This document shows positions 44,317 to 52,692 of a stretch of 64,000 bases of DNA, piece after piece (position 1 is the first letter of the stretch; every line of letters starts with the position of its first letter). Source of the DNA: Candidatus Woesearchaeota archaeon (GTDB lineage Archaea > Nanobdellota > Nanobdellia > Woesearchaeales > B29-G15); assembly GCA_017610005.1 (NCBI GenBank), contig JAFCCU010000006.1, positions 1 to 64,000 of the forward strand, read 5' to 3'. The notes beneath the pieces are model-generated. The model was not told where the DNA came from and ran no database searches. It saw only the letters and a list, made by a program, of their open reading frames with translations. The translations under genes and the position numbers were made by a program.

Positions 44317-44911
44317 TATCAATACCCTTATTTAAAATTGAATAAAAGACTAACGAGTTTAACACCGGAAGATTTTTCAAAGCAATTTCTGTTCCTAAGT
44401 TGGATTTCCCCTCCTTAAGCATCCATAGCATCTCTTTTTCGGTAAACACATGGTAATCAATTTGCAATAACGACTTTAATTCAGCGTCTGCCATTGCTAA
44501 TTCACATTTTTTCTTTACTACCCCTGAATTTACAAATATTGCAATATCTAAATCAGAATTATCATTCTGAGTTCCTCTCGAGTAAGACCCAAAGACTACA
44601 ATAGAAATAAAAGAAAATTCAGACAATTCCGCTTTTATTATTCTTAAGGCAAGCTTAGCAATTTGTGGCAAGTTTGTTGATATATCAAAGTAAGAAAAAA
44701 CATGAGTATTTTCAAGATTCAATTTGTATAAAATAAGATTCCCAAGTTTTCTTTTAGTAATTAGATTTTCAGCTAAAAAGCATATTATTGCTTTTTGAAT
44801 TATTGAATTGGATTTTTCATTTACAAATTCTTTGATATTCCTATAAGTAAGTTCCATAAATGGAGTTCTTTTAAATGCTTCAAATATTGTTATTTGTTTT
44901 GGTGTTAACAT
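44279..44911 (-). CDS. MNT-type nucleotidyltransferase with N-terminal winged helix
   Basis: A 210-residue protein. The first 75 residues form a winged-helix-like DNA-binding domain (KQITIFEAFKRTPFMELTYR). A minimal nucleotidyltransferase domain follows with FGSYSRGTQNDNSDLDIAIFV split over about residues 103-123, the metal-binding GS...DxD set. It pairs with the HEPN gene, which starts within its 3' end. A likely antitoxin that also autoregulates the pair through its winged helix; this is inference. Confidence 0.85.
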   Translation of the reverse strand: MLTPKQITIFEAFKRTPFMELTYRNIKEFVNEKSNSIIQKAIICFLAENLITKRKLGNLILYKLNLENTHVFSYFDISTNLPQIAKLALRIIKAELSEFSFISIVVFGSYSRGTQNDNSDLDIAIFVNSGVVKKKCELAMADAELKSLLQIDYHVFTEKEMLWMLKEGKSNLGTEIALKNLPVLNSLVFYSILNKGIDNGFKIVYSKSRK

Positions 44912-45070
44912 TTTACCTCTTTAATAGTATATATCTACCTCTTTTAAGGTGACTTATAAACTTTATGGGGGGAAGCCTACAAATCCATCTGGAATAATGG
45001 CCAAACGCGGTAAATAATAAGCCTCTCCAAGGGCAATTTGATTTTTAAATGATTATCAATTCTTTTATTT

Positions 45071-45817
45071 ATGTTTTATGACTTTTCACCCATTAAAGGA
45101 CTAGACCGTCTAGATGAATTTATATTAGATAGTCAACAATATGAAGATGAACTAAGTGCCCACTTAGGAATAACTTTTCCTGATGCAGCAACTTTTACAA
45201 GAGATACCTATGATTGGGCAATAAGAGTATGCCCCATTATCTTTGGTGTTGAAAGAGAGGAAGCTAAAATAAAAATTAGTGGACTTGAGGCCAATGCTCC
45301 TTTCTCAAGAAAATTTGATAGTCTTGAAGAGCTTCAAGCTGACATTTTAAAGGCATATCAAATCTCCTTTGCCCATTATGTTCTCGCTCCAAGATTTATG
45401 GGAAAATTCCCAGAAGGTTGTTGCACGGAGTCGGCAAAAGGAGTATTAGGTTCAATGTGGGTAAATGGTTTATATTATGCACTATTTGCTGCAAGTGATG
45501 GAGGAGAACAAGGCCATTGTTATATTTTAATGCCTTTTGTATTTGAAGATTTTCAAGGTTTAATCATAGTTGATCCGACGGCAGATCAATTTGGGGAAAA
45601 AAGAAATGAAATAAAAATAGTAACCATTAAAGGGCTTGAAAACATTTGGCAAAAGTCTCCCGAGTTAGTTATTCATTTTACAATGTTTGATGACTGTGCC
45701 AGAAAAGAAATTCCCAATCTTGGATTTATTTCAAGTTATTCTGGTGAACCTTCTTTAAAACCATTAGATTACTTAGCACAGGCTTACGCTAACCCTCAAA
45801 AATTAAAAGAATTATAA
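45071..45817 (+). CDS. Hypothetical protein with papain-like Cys-His-Asp arrangement
   Basis: A 248-residue soluble protein of unknown function. In the middle FPEGCCTESAKGVLG (about residues 114-128) starts a helix with Cys, GHCYILMPFVF (about 152-162) carries a His on a strand, and IIVDPTADQFG (about 170-180) supplies an Asp and downstream Gln/Phe. The spacing is that of papain-like/transglutaminase-type catalytic cores. No signal peptide is seen. TATA-like sequence tttttaaat precedes the leaderless-style ATG. It stands between the HEPN/MNT pair and the L14e gene. Proteolytic, amidase or transglutaminase activity is a hypothesis. Confidence 0.65.
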   Translation: MFYDFSPIKGLDRLDEFILDSQQYEDELSAHLGITFPDAATFTRDTYDWAIRVCPIIFGVEREEAKIKISGLEANAPFSRKFDSLEELQADILKAYQISFAHYVLAPRFMGKFPEGCCTESAKGVLGSMWVNGLYYALFAASDGGEQGHCYILMPFVFEDFQGLIIVDPTADQFGEKRNEIKIVTIKGLENIWQKSPELVIHFTMFDDCARKEIPNLGFISSYSGEPSLKPLDYLAQAYANPQKLKEL

Positions 45818-45821
45818 AAGT

Positions 45822-46187
45822 TTATTTCTTAGCTGGAGTTTTCTTTGCTTCTGCCTTTGGTTTCTCTTTCTTAACTTCAGCCTTTTTAGCTGGCTTTGCT
45901 TTTTTCTCTCCAGACTGCTGACTGCTTACTCCAGACTTCTTAAATCCAGCTTTCTTAAGTTCCTTAATGCCTTCTTTCTTAAAAGCAACCATCACGGTCT
46001 TGTGATCTGCGCCTGCCTTAATATCCAGCTTTTTTTTCGTTGGTTGCAAGTGTTTTATATTACACTTTCTCCTTCGAACATTGCCTTCAATTAAAACATA
46101 CTGTTCATCTATTTTTTCAACAACAACGCATTGTTGTCCTGCGTCCCTGCCTGCAATTTTTAAACATAATTGTCCTACATTAAACAT
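45822..46187 (-). CDS. rpl14e: Ribosomal protein L14e
   Basis: A 121-residue large-subunit protein with the KOW-like barrel: MFNVGQLCLKIAGRDAG at the start, CVVVEKIDEQYVLIEG and RRRKCNIKHL. The ATG at 46187 restores the family start; the longer frame from 46241 adds 18 unrelated residues inside L34e. The C-terminal about 45 residues are Lys/Ala-rich and include SGVSSQQSGEKK, encoded by heptamer repeats (45909-45940). It is the last gene of the ribosomal operon and overlaps L34e by 8 bases. Confidence 0.93.
   Translation of the reverse strand: MFNVGQLCLKIAGRDAGQQCVVVEKIDEQYVLIEGNVRRRKCNIKHLQPTKKKLDIKAGADHKTVMVAFKKEGIKELKKAGFKKSGVSSQQSGEKKAKPAKKAEVKKEKPKAEAKKTPAKK
45909..45940. repeat. Heptamer repeats inside rpl14e
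   Basis: The forward strand reads ctccagactgctgactgctt followed by actccagactt, i.e. units with gact spaced by seven bases. They encode SGVSSQQSG in the L14e tail. Same family as the intergenic arrays. Confidence 0.7.
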
Positions 46188-46443
46188 TCTTAACACCCTT
46201 GATTTTATCTCTTGAACATTTGGAGCATAATACTCCCCCATATGGCCTTTTAGGCCTACGCTTTGATTTAACTATTTTAGTTTTCAAAGTACTTTTTCTT
46301 GGAACACCGTGAAGTGGAGCACCACAATTAGCACATTCTGCAGGTTTGTGGTTTGGCTTAGTATAATGAGTTACTTGACTTCCGCCGGGTGTTGTAACCT
46401 TCTTTCTTTTTAATGATCTTGATCTTTGGAATCCTTGTGTCAT
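46180..46443 (-). CDS. rpl34e: Ribosomal protein L34e
   Basis: An 87-residue archaeal/eukaryotic large-subunit protein. It has a zinc-binding CANCGAPL (about residues 38-45) and a second CSKC near 78, with RSLKRKKVTTPGG at the start. It follows the EMC3-like gene by 8 bases. The cytidylate kinase gene often found between L34e and L14e in archaea is absent; L14e follows directly. Confidence 0.94.
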   Translation of the reverse strand: MTQGFQRSRSLKRKKVTTPGGSQVTHYTKPNHKPAECANCGAPLHGVPRKSTLKTKIVKSKRRPKRPYGGVLCSKCSRDKIKGVKNV

Positions 46444-46451
46444 TTTGACCT

Positions 46452-47234
46452 CTAATAAATTTTCATAACTTTTCTAATTACCATTGAAAATACTACTGAA
46501 AGTATAATATAAGTTCCAAACCATCCAGGATTCCACCCAAATAAGGATAAATTACCTAGTGGTTTTAGTGGGGCGTTACTAACTACTGCTCTAGTTATTT
46601 GTCCTGCCTTGCATTCTACTTTAGGGTTTACATAATCTTTACCACCTTCTGCTTCAATTACAAGTGGCACTTCGCAAATATTATTATTATATTCAAATCT
46701 TAATGGGGGCGAATCATAAATCCCTGCAACTCCTGAAAAAGAATATACAACTTTTTTTTCAGCGCCTTTTGGATAACCTTCCATTATTGTAATTTGTTCA
46801 GGAACTTCTGCGATCGGAGGAGAAGTTGGTAACTCTGACATCTCAAGTGTTACATTAAAAGGTTCATTTTCTAAAAGTGGATTATATGCAAGGTGCGCAT
46901 TTAACCAGCCAAATATTATAATAACAGGAATAATTGTAAATAAAGTTGCCCTAAATGAATGACGCATATATTCCATATTCTTACTCATTAATTTCTTCTG
47001 GACCTTCATCATCTTTTCAGGAGAATCCTTAAGGGCCTTCATCTTATCTTGCATTTCTTTAAGTTCATCTTTAAGTTTCTTCATAAGTTCTTGTTTTGTT
47101 GTAAACTTATAGATAATTGTAACAATAAATGTCAAAAGAAGACAAATAATTAGTAATGCCATAAAAGGTCCTAAATTTAATAAAGGCCCAAATACTGGCT
47201 GCAACATTTCCGATAAAAATCCTCCACTTATCAT
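46452..47234 (-). CDS. EMC3/Oxa1-superfamily membrane insertase (DUF106)
   Basis: A 260-residue membrane protein of the YidC/Oxa1/EMC3 superfamily. A first helix (about residues 21-43) is followed by a basic coiled-coil hairpin (KLKDELKEMQDKMKALK, about 54-70, and SPEKMMKVQKKLMSKNM), then a second helix (about 95-112), a beta-rich outer domain of about 110 residues, and a last helix near 238-255. It starts 4 bases inside the end of secY. It probably works with SecY in membrane protein insertion. The large outer domain is longer than in many relatives. Confidence 0.85.
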   Translation of the reverse strand: MISGGFLSEMLQPVFGPLLNLGPFMALLIICLLLTFIVTIIYKFTTKQELMKKLKDELKEMQDKMKALKDSPEKMMKVQKKLMSKNMEYMRHSFRATLFTIIPVIIIFGWLNAHLAYNPLLENEPFNVTLEMSELPTSPPIAEVPEQITIMEGYPKGAEKKVVYSFSGVAGIYDSPPLRFEYNNNICEVPLVIEAEGGKDYVNPKVECKAGQITRAVVSNAPLKPLGNLSLFGWNPGWFGTYIILSVVFSMVIRKVMKIY

Positions 47235-48619
47235 CCTTTTACAAACTTCCTCATCATTGGATTCATATCCATCAAATGCTGTTTTGTGATATCTTCATAT
47301 AGCCTATAAATAATCATTACAGCTAATAGAATACCTGTACCTCGAGCAAGTGCTCCAGTAAGGTCTGCTGCTGCCGCTAAAAAGCCAACAGCTATAGCAC
47401 CCATTACAGTTAGAGGCATAACATATCTGTTTAATAATCTCTCTAAAACACGCTTATCTTTTCTAAAACCAGGCACTTGTAAGCCTGATGCCATAATTTT
47501 TTCAGCTTGGCTTTTTGCATCAAGTCCAGAAGTTTTCATCCAAAAGATTGAAAATATTACTGCTCCAACAATCATAAAAAGCATGTAAATTGTAGCTTGA
47601 CCTATATGGCCCATTGTTAAATTTCCCTTGACAATATGATCCACTATATTTGGACTTGAAATCCATGCAACAAATCCAGTCATTGCTCTACCAGTTGTTG
47701 GATTAAAAGTACCCAATAATGGCCTCCCCCAGTTCTCAAGTAATCTTGCCCAAAGTTGTAAATTTGCAAGTAATGCTGCAACTAAAATAACTGGGATATT
47801 TGAAGTATATAAAAAATTCAATGGCCATCTAACTCCATGACCTCTAATTTTTCCAAATGATAATGGAATCTCAATTTTCATAGCTTGTGCATAAACTGCT
47901 ACCATAAACACAACAACTGTTGCAATAAGGGTTGCTGCTTGAAGTGCTGCAACCTGGGGTGCTTGTTGAGCTAGTGCTTGAAATAATGCAGGAATGGCAC
48001 CTGTTGCAAATTGGCCAGTTGTAACACTAGATACCCCAGTTGCAGGGAGCCAAGAAAAAGCTCTAATTGCAATACTCTTAGATACTCCTGCTACAATAAA
48101 CAAACCAATACCTTGACCAAAGCCCCACTTACTAACAACCTCATCCATGAGCATGATAAAAAATCCCCCAAAACATAATTGGGCAATTAAAACCCATGGT
48201 GAAAAACCAGCTGCAGGAGCAAGTCCCCCCATTAAAACATAAATCACTGCTTCAAAAATAATAAAGAATATTGCACCAATTTTCTGCATTGCTTGGAACT
48301 TCTCTTTGCCTTCTTGAGAGTTCATATCAAGTTTTAAAATTCCAGACCCTTGTAGTAATTGTAATACAATAGATGCTGTAACAATGGGACCTATTCCTAA
48401 AGAAATTAATGAGCCAAATTGTGCCCCTAAAATAATACTTAAATAATCAAATTGTGCTAAAGCATTTTTACCTAAACCATAAAGTGGGACCATTCCTAGA
48501 ATAAAAAATAATCCTAAGACAATTGCTGTCCATTTCAGCTTTTCTTTAAAAGAAAGCTTCTTCTGTTTTGGTGGCTCAACCTCAGGCAAATATGAGGCTA
48601 TTTGTGATATAATTGACAT
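47231..48619 (-). CDS. secY: Preprotein translocase subunit SecY
   Basis: The 462-residue channel subunit with ten transmembrane segments. Start region PEVEPPKQKKLSFKEKLKWT leads to helix 1. The plug and helix 2b block LISLGIGPIVTASIVLQLLQG, the cytosolic loop around FGKIRGHGVRWPL, and the last loop LMDMNPMMRKFVKG fit archaeal SecY. It lies two bases after L15 and overlaps the EMC3-like gene by ATGA. The adenylate kinase gene that follows secY in many archaea is missing. Confidence 0.96.
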   Translation of the reverse strand: MSIISQIASYLPEVEPPKQKKLSFKEKLKWTAIVLGLFFILGMVPLYGLGKNALAQFDYLSIILGAQFGSLISLGIGPIVTASIVLQLLQGSGILKLDMNSQEGKEKFQAMQKIGAIFFIIFEAVIYVLMGGLAPAAGFSPWVLIAQLCFGGFFIMLMDEVVSKWGFGQGIGLFIVAGVSKSIAIRAFSWLPATGVSSVTTGQFATGAIPALFQALAQQAPQVAALQAATLIATVVVFMVAVYAQAMKIEIPLSFGKIRGHGVRWPLNFLYTSNIPVILVAALLANLQLWARLLENWGRPLLGTFNPTTGRAMTGFVAWISSPNIVDHIVKGNLTMGHIGQATIYMLFMIVGAVIFSIFWMKTSGLDAKSQAEKIMASGLQVPGFRKDKRVLERLLNRYVMPLTVMGAIAVGFLAAAADLTGALARGTGILLAVMIIYRLYEDITKQHLMDMNPMMRKFVKG

Positions 48620-48621
48620 TT

Positions 48622-49158
48622 TTATTTTGTCTCTTTAGGAGTCGCCTCCCCATCTGAGTCTGGAGTCTTGAGTCTGGAGTCTGGAGAAATTTTCTCTTCT
48701 GACTTCTGACTTTTAACTTCTGACTTAATATTTGGTTGAACAATCTCTCCACCTGCAGATTCAATTTTTTCTTTTGCACGTGTTGAGACATACTCAACTT
48801 TGATTACATATTTTTTTGTAGGATTTCCAGTTCCAAGCAATTTGTCAAAACCTTCCTTGGTTAAATCAATTTCAACTTTATCTTTAGTTACTTTTGCGTC
48901 AAATCTATCTAAATAACTTTCAATAAAGGAGATGTTTATTGCTTCAACATTTGCTGTGTTATTTCTATTAAATCCGTGTTTTCCAAAATAAGAGGTATCA
49001 GCCCAGATACTTGGTTTTTTAGTATCTGCACGCTTACCAGTTCCAGCATTACCAACTCCTCCCCTATGGCCTGCACCCCTATTCTTCTTCATGCTGCCAT
49101 AGCCATGAGTCTTACTGCCTCTAAATCTACCGGCTTTCTTACGCTTATGAGTATTCAT
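48622..49158 (-). CDS. rpl15: Ribosomal protein L15 (uL15) with repeat-encoded tail
   Basis: A 178-residue large-subunit protein. The N-terminal KAGRFRGSKTHGYGS and GAGHRGGVGNAGTGKR blocks are characteristic. The core ends near residue 145. The remaining 33 residues (SEVKSQKSEEKISPDSRLK and on) are encoded by heptamer repeats at 48654-48726 and are absent from standard L15, so they look like an acquired disordered tail. The start is one base from the L30 stop. Confidence 0.95.
   Translation of the reverse strand: MNTHKRKKAGRFRGSKTHGYGSMKKNRGAGHRGGVGNAGTGKRADTKKPSIWADTSYFGKHGFNRNNTANVEAINISFIESYLDRFDAKVTKDKVEIDLTKEGFDKLLGTGNPTKKYVIKVEYVSTRAKEKIESAGGEIVQPNIKSEVKSQKSEEKISPDSRLKTPDSDGEATPKETK
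48654..48726. repeat. Heptamer repeats inside rpl15
   Basis: Two sub-arrays. At 48654-48686 units ctgagtc, tggagtc, ttgagtc, tggagtc; at 48697-48726 units cttctga, cttctga, cttttaa, cttctga. They use two sequence variants of the same family and encode the L15 tail. Confidence 0.85.
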
Positions 49159-49596
49159 TTAAAGCATCCTCTCAATTAACTTTTGAATCTTTTCTTTTCT
49201 GTCACCTAATACTCCTCCTTGCACAAAAGTCTTCTTAATACCTTTTCTTTCAAATCCCCCAATTGGTGGATTTAAGTGGAATATTGGTTTGTATTTTTGT
49301 TTGTTAAACACAATGTGATTTTGATAATTTAATTTCCCCCGTGAATCATGGGTTCTTGCTTTAAACTCTTTACCTCTTTTTTTAATAATTTCGCCTAAAA
49401 ATTCTTCTGAGATTTCTCCAAAAGTGGTGTAATCTTTAACAACAGTTAATAATCCTCTTAGTTCAGGAGTGGCCTTAAACACAGCAAGACTCATTTTTTT
49501 AATTAATCTAAGCCTCTTTAAAGTACCTTTAACTTCAGGTCCTGCTTGAATTGCGCTTCTAACCTTTAAAACTGCGAAATATTTATTGCTTGTCAT
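49159..49596 (-). CDS. rpl30: Ribosomal protein L30 (uL30)
   Basis: A 145-residue archaeal-length large-subunit protein. FAVLKVRSAIQAGPEVKGTL at the start, a middle DYTTFGEIS, then FHLNPPIGGFERKGIKK near residue 110 match the family. It overlaps the S5 stop by 14 bases and ends one base before L15. No repeat-derived tail is present. Confidence 0.94.
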   Translation of the reverse strand: MTSNKYFAVLKVRSAIQAGPEVKGTLKRLRLIKKMSLAVFKATPELRGLLTVVKDYTTFGEISEEFLGEIIKKRGKEFKARTHDSRGKLNYQNHIVFNKQKYKPIFHLNPPIGGFERKGIKKTFVQGGVLGDRKEKIQKLIERML

Positions 49597-50635
49597 TTAA
49601 TGCACCATCAATGATTTTTAATTCAGTTTTTGCTGGAAGTTTTATCTCCATTAATTGTTTTAATGCTTCAAAACATGCAGTAACTAAATTGGATTTAGTT
49701 TTAGTTGATCCAAACGTTTGAGACCACACATCTTTGATTCCAGCAAGTTTTAATAATTTTTGACATTCTTTTTCAACACAAAGGCCAGTTCCCTTAGGTG
49801 CGGGGAGCAATGTAATCCTAACTGATCCACACTTTCCAGTAACCCTAAATGGAATTGAATGATAAGTGCCGCATCCACAAGCCCAAGAACCGCAACTTCT
49901 TCTGATTTTAATTAATCTAAGCTTTGCATTTCTAATAGCTTTATCTCTTGCAGGTACTGTTTCTTTACTGCCTGCCATTCCAAGTCCAACATAACCATCT
50001 TTATTTCCAACAACGGCTAATGTTGTAAAGCTTGGAACATTACCTTCAGCAGTTTTCTTTTGAGTTTGTTTGAAAATTCTTCTTTGACCGCCACCAAATT
50101 TACCCTTTGCTTGACCTATAAGCATTAAGTCTGACTCAATATTTGGTAAAAGTAAATCAACAATTTCTGGTTCTAAAACTTTTTTTCCAAAAGATAACGC
50201 TTCACTCATGTTAGTAACATCGCCTGATCTAACAGCACGTCCTAACTCAGTTCTTGGTTTCCAAGAATCTAATTTATCTTTTTCAGCTTGCGCTCTTGCA
50301 GTAAGTCTAGTCTCAACAACCTTAGCAGGTTTTGCTTCATCAGTTTTTTCTTCTTTTACTGCTTCTGGGCTTTGAGCCTTGGGCTTTGAGCCTTGAACTT
50401 CTTCTTTAGCAACTTCTGCCTTCTTTTCAGCAGGCTTCTCTACCTTTACTCCTTCTTTTACTACTTCTTTTACTACTTCTTTTACTTCTGACTTCTGACT
50501 TTGGACTTCAGACTGTTCAACTTCTTCTTTTACTTCTGACTTCTGACTTTGGACTTCAGACTGTTTAACTTCTTCTTTTACTTCTGACTTCTGACTTTGG
50601 ACTTCAGACTGTTTAGTTTGGTTTTCTTTCTTCAT
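49583..50635 (-). CDS. rps5: Ribosomal protein S5 (uS5) with long N-terminal extension
   Basis: A 350-residue small-subunit protein. The core starts near residue 126 (WKPRTELGRAV), with the S5 domain blocks FGGGQRRIFKQTQKKT, GNKDGYVGLGMAGSKE and FRVTGKCGSVRITLLPAP. The first 120 residues are charged and low-complexity: three copies of a 16-residue unit with SEVQSQKSEVKEEV, then KVEKPAEKKAEVAKEE and QGSKPKAQSPEAV. The extension is encoded by heptamer repeats and is not part of normal S5 (about 210-230 residues). The start overlaps the L18 stop as ATGA. Confidence 0.95.
   Translation of the reverse strand: MKKENQTKQSEVQSQKSEVKEEVKQSEVQSQKSEVKEEVEQSEVQSQKSEVKEVVKEVVKEGVKVEKPAEKKAEVAKEEVQGSKPKAQSPEAVKEEKTDEAKPAKVVETRLTARAQAEKDKLDSWKPRTELGRAVRSGDVTNMSEALSFGKKVLEPEIVDLLLPNIESDLMLIGQAKGKFGGGQRRIFKQTQKKTAEGNVPSFTTLAVVGNKDGYVGLGMAGSKETVPARDKAIRNAKLRLIKIRRSCGSWACGCGTYHSIPFRVTGKCGSVRITLLPAPKGTGLCVEKECQKLLKLAGIKDVWSQTFGSTKTKSNLVTACFEALKQLMEIKLPAKTELKIIDGALNDKQ
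50367..50394. repeat. Heptamer pair repeats (gggcttt/gagcctt) inside rps5
   Basis: Two copies of a 14-base unit made of gggcttt and gagcctt. They encode QGSKPKAQSP in the S5 extension. The sequence is a further variant of the 7-base repeat style. Confidence 0.75.
50484..50614. repeat. Three 48-base repeats made of heptamers inside rps5
   Basis: Copies start at 50484, 50532 and 50580. Each has acttctg, acttctg, actttgg, acttcag, actg and a 13-base linker. The period of 48 keeps the reading frame, giving three 16-residue protein units. Confidence 0.95.
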
Positions 50636-51153
50636 TTTATACTCTTCTTGACTTTTTCAAAACAAGCCAAGACTCCTTTCTTTGTCTTTGAAAATTGTAC
50701 TTTATCTTTTTTAGTTTCCATATAATTTTCAATATGTTCTCCTTTAATTCTATCTTCAGCAGGGAACATTCCTTCTGAAACAGGCACATTTAATCCACCA
50801 TCAATAGCACCTTTTGCAAATGCAAATTGTTTAGTTCCAGCAAGCGGAGAGTGAAATCCAATATCTAAAATTGCCTCTTTAATCTTGCCTGCTTTTTTTG
50901 CTAATGCATATCCAGTAAGATATGCTGAAGGGATGTTTGAGCAGTTATAAGTCCAGCCAAGTTTCTTTAATTCCATTGAATTAAATGAAATCTCAACTTT
51001 ATCGCCAGTTGCTATATAAGTTGTCAATTGTCCAACTATTGACCGTGAAAATAGTCTTACAACAAGCCTTGGCTTTCTACCTTTTAATAACCGCAGCCTT
51101 CGCCTGTAATCGGTTTTATGTTCACGCTTCCTTCTTGGTTGTTGTTTTGACAT
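50632..51153 (-). CDS. rpl18: Ribosomal protein L18 (uL18)
   Basis: A 173-residue large-subunit protein binding 5S rRNA. Blocks HKTDYRRRLRLLKGRKPRLVV at the start, NIPSAYLTGYALAKKAGK, and GLNVPVSEGMFPAEDRIKG near the end are typical. It overlaps L19e by 32 bases and S5 by 4 (ATGA). No tail extension. Confidence 0.95.
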   Translation of the reverse strand: MSKQQPRRKREHKTDYRRRLRLLKGRKPRLVVRLFSRSIVGQLTTYIATGDKVEISFNSMELKKLGWTYNCSNIPSAYLTGYALAKKAGKIKEAILDIGFHSPLAGTKQFAFAKGAIDGGLNVPVSEGMFPAEDRIKGEHIENYMETKKDKVQFSKTKKGVLACFEKVKKSIK

Positions 51154-51598
51154 CCTGTATTAATCCTCTCTCCTTAAGATAATATTTCAAATGGTTAAGA
51201 TTTCTAAAAAACCCACCCTTTGCTTTTGAATATAAGTCTCCATAATCTGATTTTTTTATTCTTCCTCTTTCTCTTAATTTCTTTAGTAATTTTCTCTGTG
51301 CCCTAATACGGGCCATCCAAGCAACTTTTTTAGGTAATCTTGCTGTAGCCTTACCTTTTCTTGAACCTTGACCAGATCTTCTACCTTTTCTTTTCTGGAC
51401 AATTATTTTTCTTGCATTAAATCTGCAAACGCCTTTAGCTGGCTTTTTCTGAATAATATTAGCATTGACCAATTCTCTAATATCTTGCTTTGTGATTGAT
51501 TCTTTAATTTCTTCTAAGTGGTCTGGTGAAAAAAATACTCTTGACTCTGAGCACTTTAACACTTCTCCTGCAATCCTCATTTGAGTTTTTAGATTCAT
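51122..51598 (-). CDS. rpl19e: Ribosomal protein L19e
   Basis: A 158-residue large-subunit protein specific to archaea and eukaryotes. LKTQMRIAGEVLKC at the start, KKPAKGVCRFNARK, the basic GRRSGQGSRKGKATARLP, and YGDLYSKAKGGFFRNLNHLK match the family. It overlaps L32e by an ATGA-type 4 bases. Confidence 0.94.
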   Translation of the reverse strand: MNLKTQMRIAGEVLKCSESRVFFSPDHLEEIKESITKQDIRELVNANIIQKKPAKGVCRFNARKIIVQKRKGRRSGQGSRKGKATARLPKKVAWMARIRAQRKLLKKLRERGRIKKSDYGDLYSKAKGGFFRNLNHLKYYLKERGLIQDVKTTTKKEA

Positions 51599-52140
51599 TG
51601 TCTCTTAGTTAGGACCTTGTCCTTCTCCTTCTTTACTTGTTCTTCTTTAGTATCTTCTGGAACTTTTTCAGACTTCTTCACTTTTTCTTCAGTCTTTTGG
51701 CTTTTAACTTCAGACTTCTTCACTTTTTCTTCAATTGATTTTACTTTTTTTGTTCGAAGCGCTTTTTTATCTGCAATTACTTTTTGTTTTGCTTCAACAA
51801 ATGCCTTAGGATCTCTGTAATTAATAATAGTTAAAGAAGCATCCTGTGCTGTCTTAATTATTTCTAATCTCTTTCTAAATCCTACAGTTGACTTGATCAC
51901 TACTACTTGAGTTTTTTTGTCAATGCCAGTTAAATCACTTGGTTTACAAACAATAACAGGTTCAAAGCCATTTACTTTTCCCCTAATCTTCTTTTCTGAT
52001 TTGTATCCTACAGAGATTGGAAGACCATGGCCTCTTTTTCTTAATCTTAATTTGCTTTGAAGTCCTTTTGGCCTTCTCCATTTATCCTTAAGCCTGACTT
52101 TCTCGCCATGATGTTGTCTTAAAAACGTAGGTTTTTTCAT
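51595..52140 (-). CDS. rpl32e: Ribosomal protein L32e with repeat-encoded tail
   Basis: A 181-residue archaeal/eukaryotic large-subunit protein. FLRQHHGEKVRLKDKWRRPKG (split over residues 5-25), then LRLRKRGHGLPISVGYKSEK, is the RNA-binding part. The core ends near residue 133. The last 48 residues carry KSEVKSQKTEEKVKKSEK and further Lys/Glu, encoded partly by heptamer repeats at 51668-51733. It overlaps L6 by 4 bases (ATGA). Confidence 0.94.
   Translation of the reverse strand: MKKPTFLRQHHGEKVRLKDKWRRPKGLQSKLRLRKRGHGLPISVGYKSEKKIRGKVNGFEPVIVCKPSDLTGIDKKTQVVVIKSTVGFRKRLEIIKTAQDASLTIINYRDPKAFVEAKQKVIADKKALRTKKVKSIEEKVKKSEVKSQKTEEKVKKSEKVPEDTKEEQVKKEKDKVLTKRQ
51668..51733. repeat. Heptamers and 25-base direct repeat inside rpl32e
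   Basis: A 25-base segment at 51668-51692 recurs at 51709-51733. Between them are the units cttttgg, cttttaa and cttcaga. They encode the Lys/Glu-rich tail of L32e. Confidence 0.8.
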
Positions 52141-52691
52141 TTTATTGCCTTCCCATCCTTTTCTATTAAATAAATTCCATCCTGGAAGATTCTGTTATCA
52201 AAGCCTGAACGCTTAAGTAAAAGTTCAATATCTGCAGCTGTCTGACCAGTTCTTTCCTTGTCACAACCAGTTACAATAATAATATCTCCTTCAATTTTTA
52301 CTTGTACATCTTCATGCTTTATTTTTAAAATTCGTGGGAATTTTTCCCCAATAAAGTTATTTACAATAATTTCTCTTCCCTTAACTGCAACAGTCATTGG
52401 AAAATGGCCTGAACATATTTTTAATTTATAAGTTACTCCTTCCTTGACACATCTCATCATATTTTTCATGTGAGAAGCATGTGAACCCATCACTTTCTTT
52501 TGCTTTTGTGTAATACGTTTAGCCTTGATTATCACTTGATTATTCTCAATACTAACAAAAACTCCAGGAGTTGCAAAAACTCTTGAGGTAGCTCCTTTTT
52601 CACCCTTAACATTTAAGGTATGACCAACTAGTTCAACAGTCACCCCTTCAAGGATTGGAACCTCCACAGCATTGTCTTTAGTTATTTTCAT
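52137..52691 (-). CDS. rpl6: Ribosomal protein L6 (uL6)
   Basis: A 184-residue large-subunit protein. ILEGVTVELVGHTLNVKGEKG begins the first of two L6 folds; HMKNMMRCVKEGVTYKL and the second-domain GDIIIVTGCDKERTGQTAAD follow. Ordinary length, no extension. One base lies between it and S8. Confidence 0.95.
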   Translation of the reverse strand: MKITKDNAVEVPILEGVTVELVGHTLNVKGEKGATSRVFATPGVFVSIENNQVIIKAKRITQKQKKVMGSHASHMKNMMRCVKEGVTYKLKICSGHFPMTVAVKGREIIVNNFIGEKFPRILKIKHEDVQVKIEGDIIIVTGCDKERTGQTAADIELLLKRSGFDNRIFQDGIYLIEKDGKAIK

Positions 52692-52692
52692 T

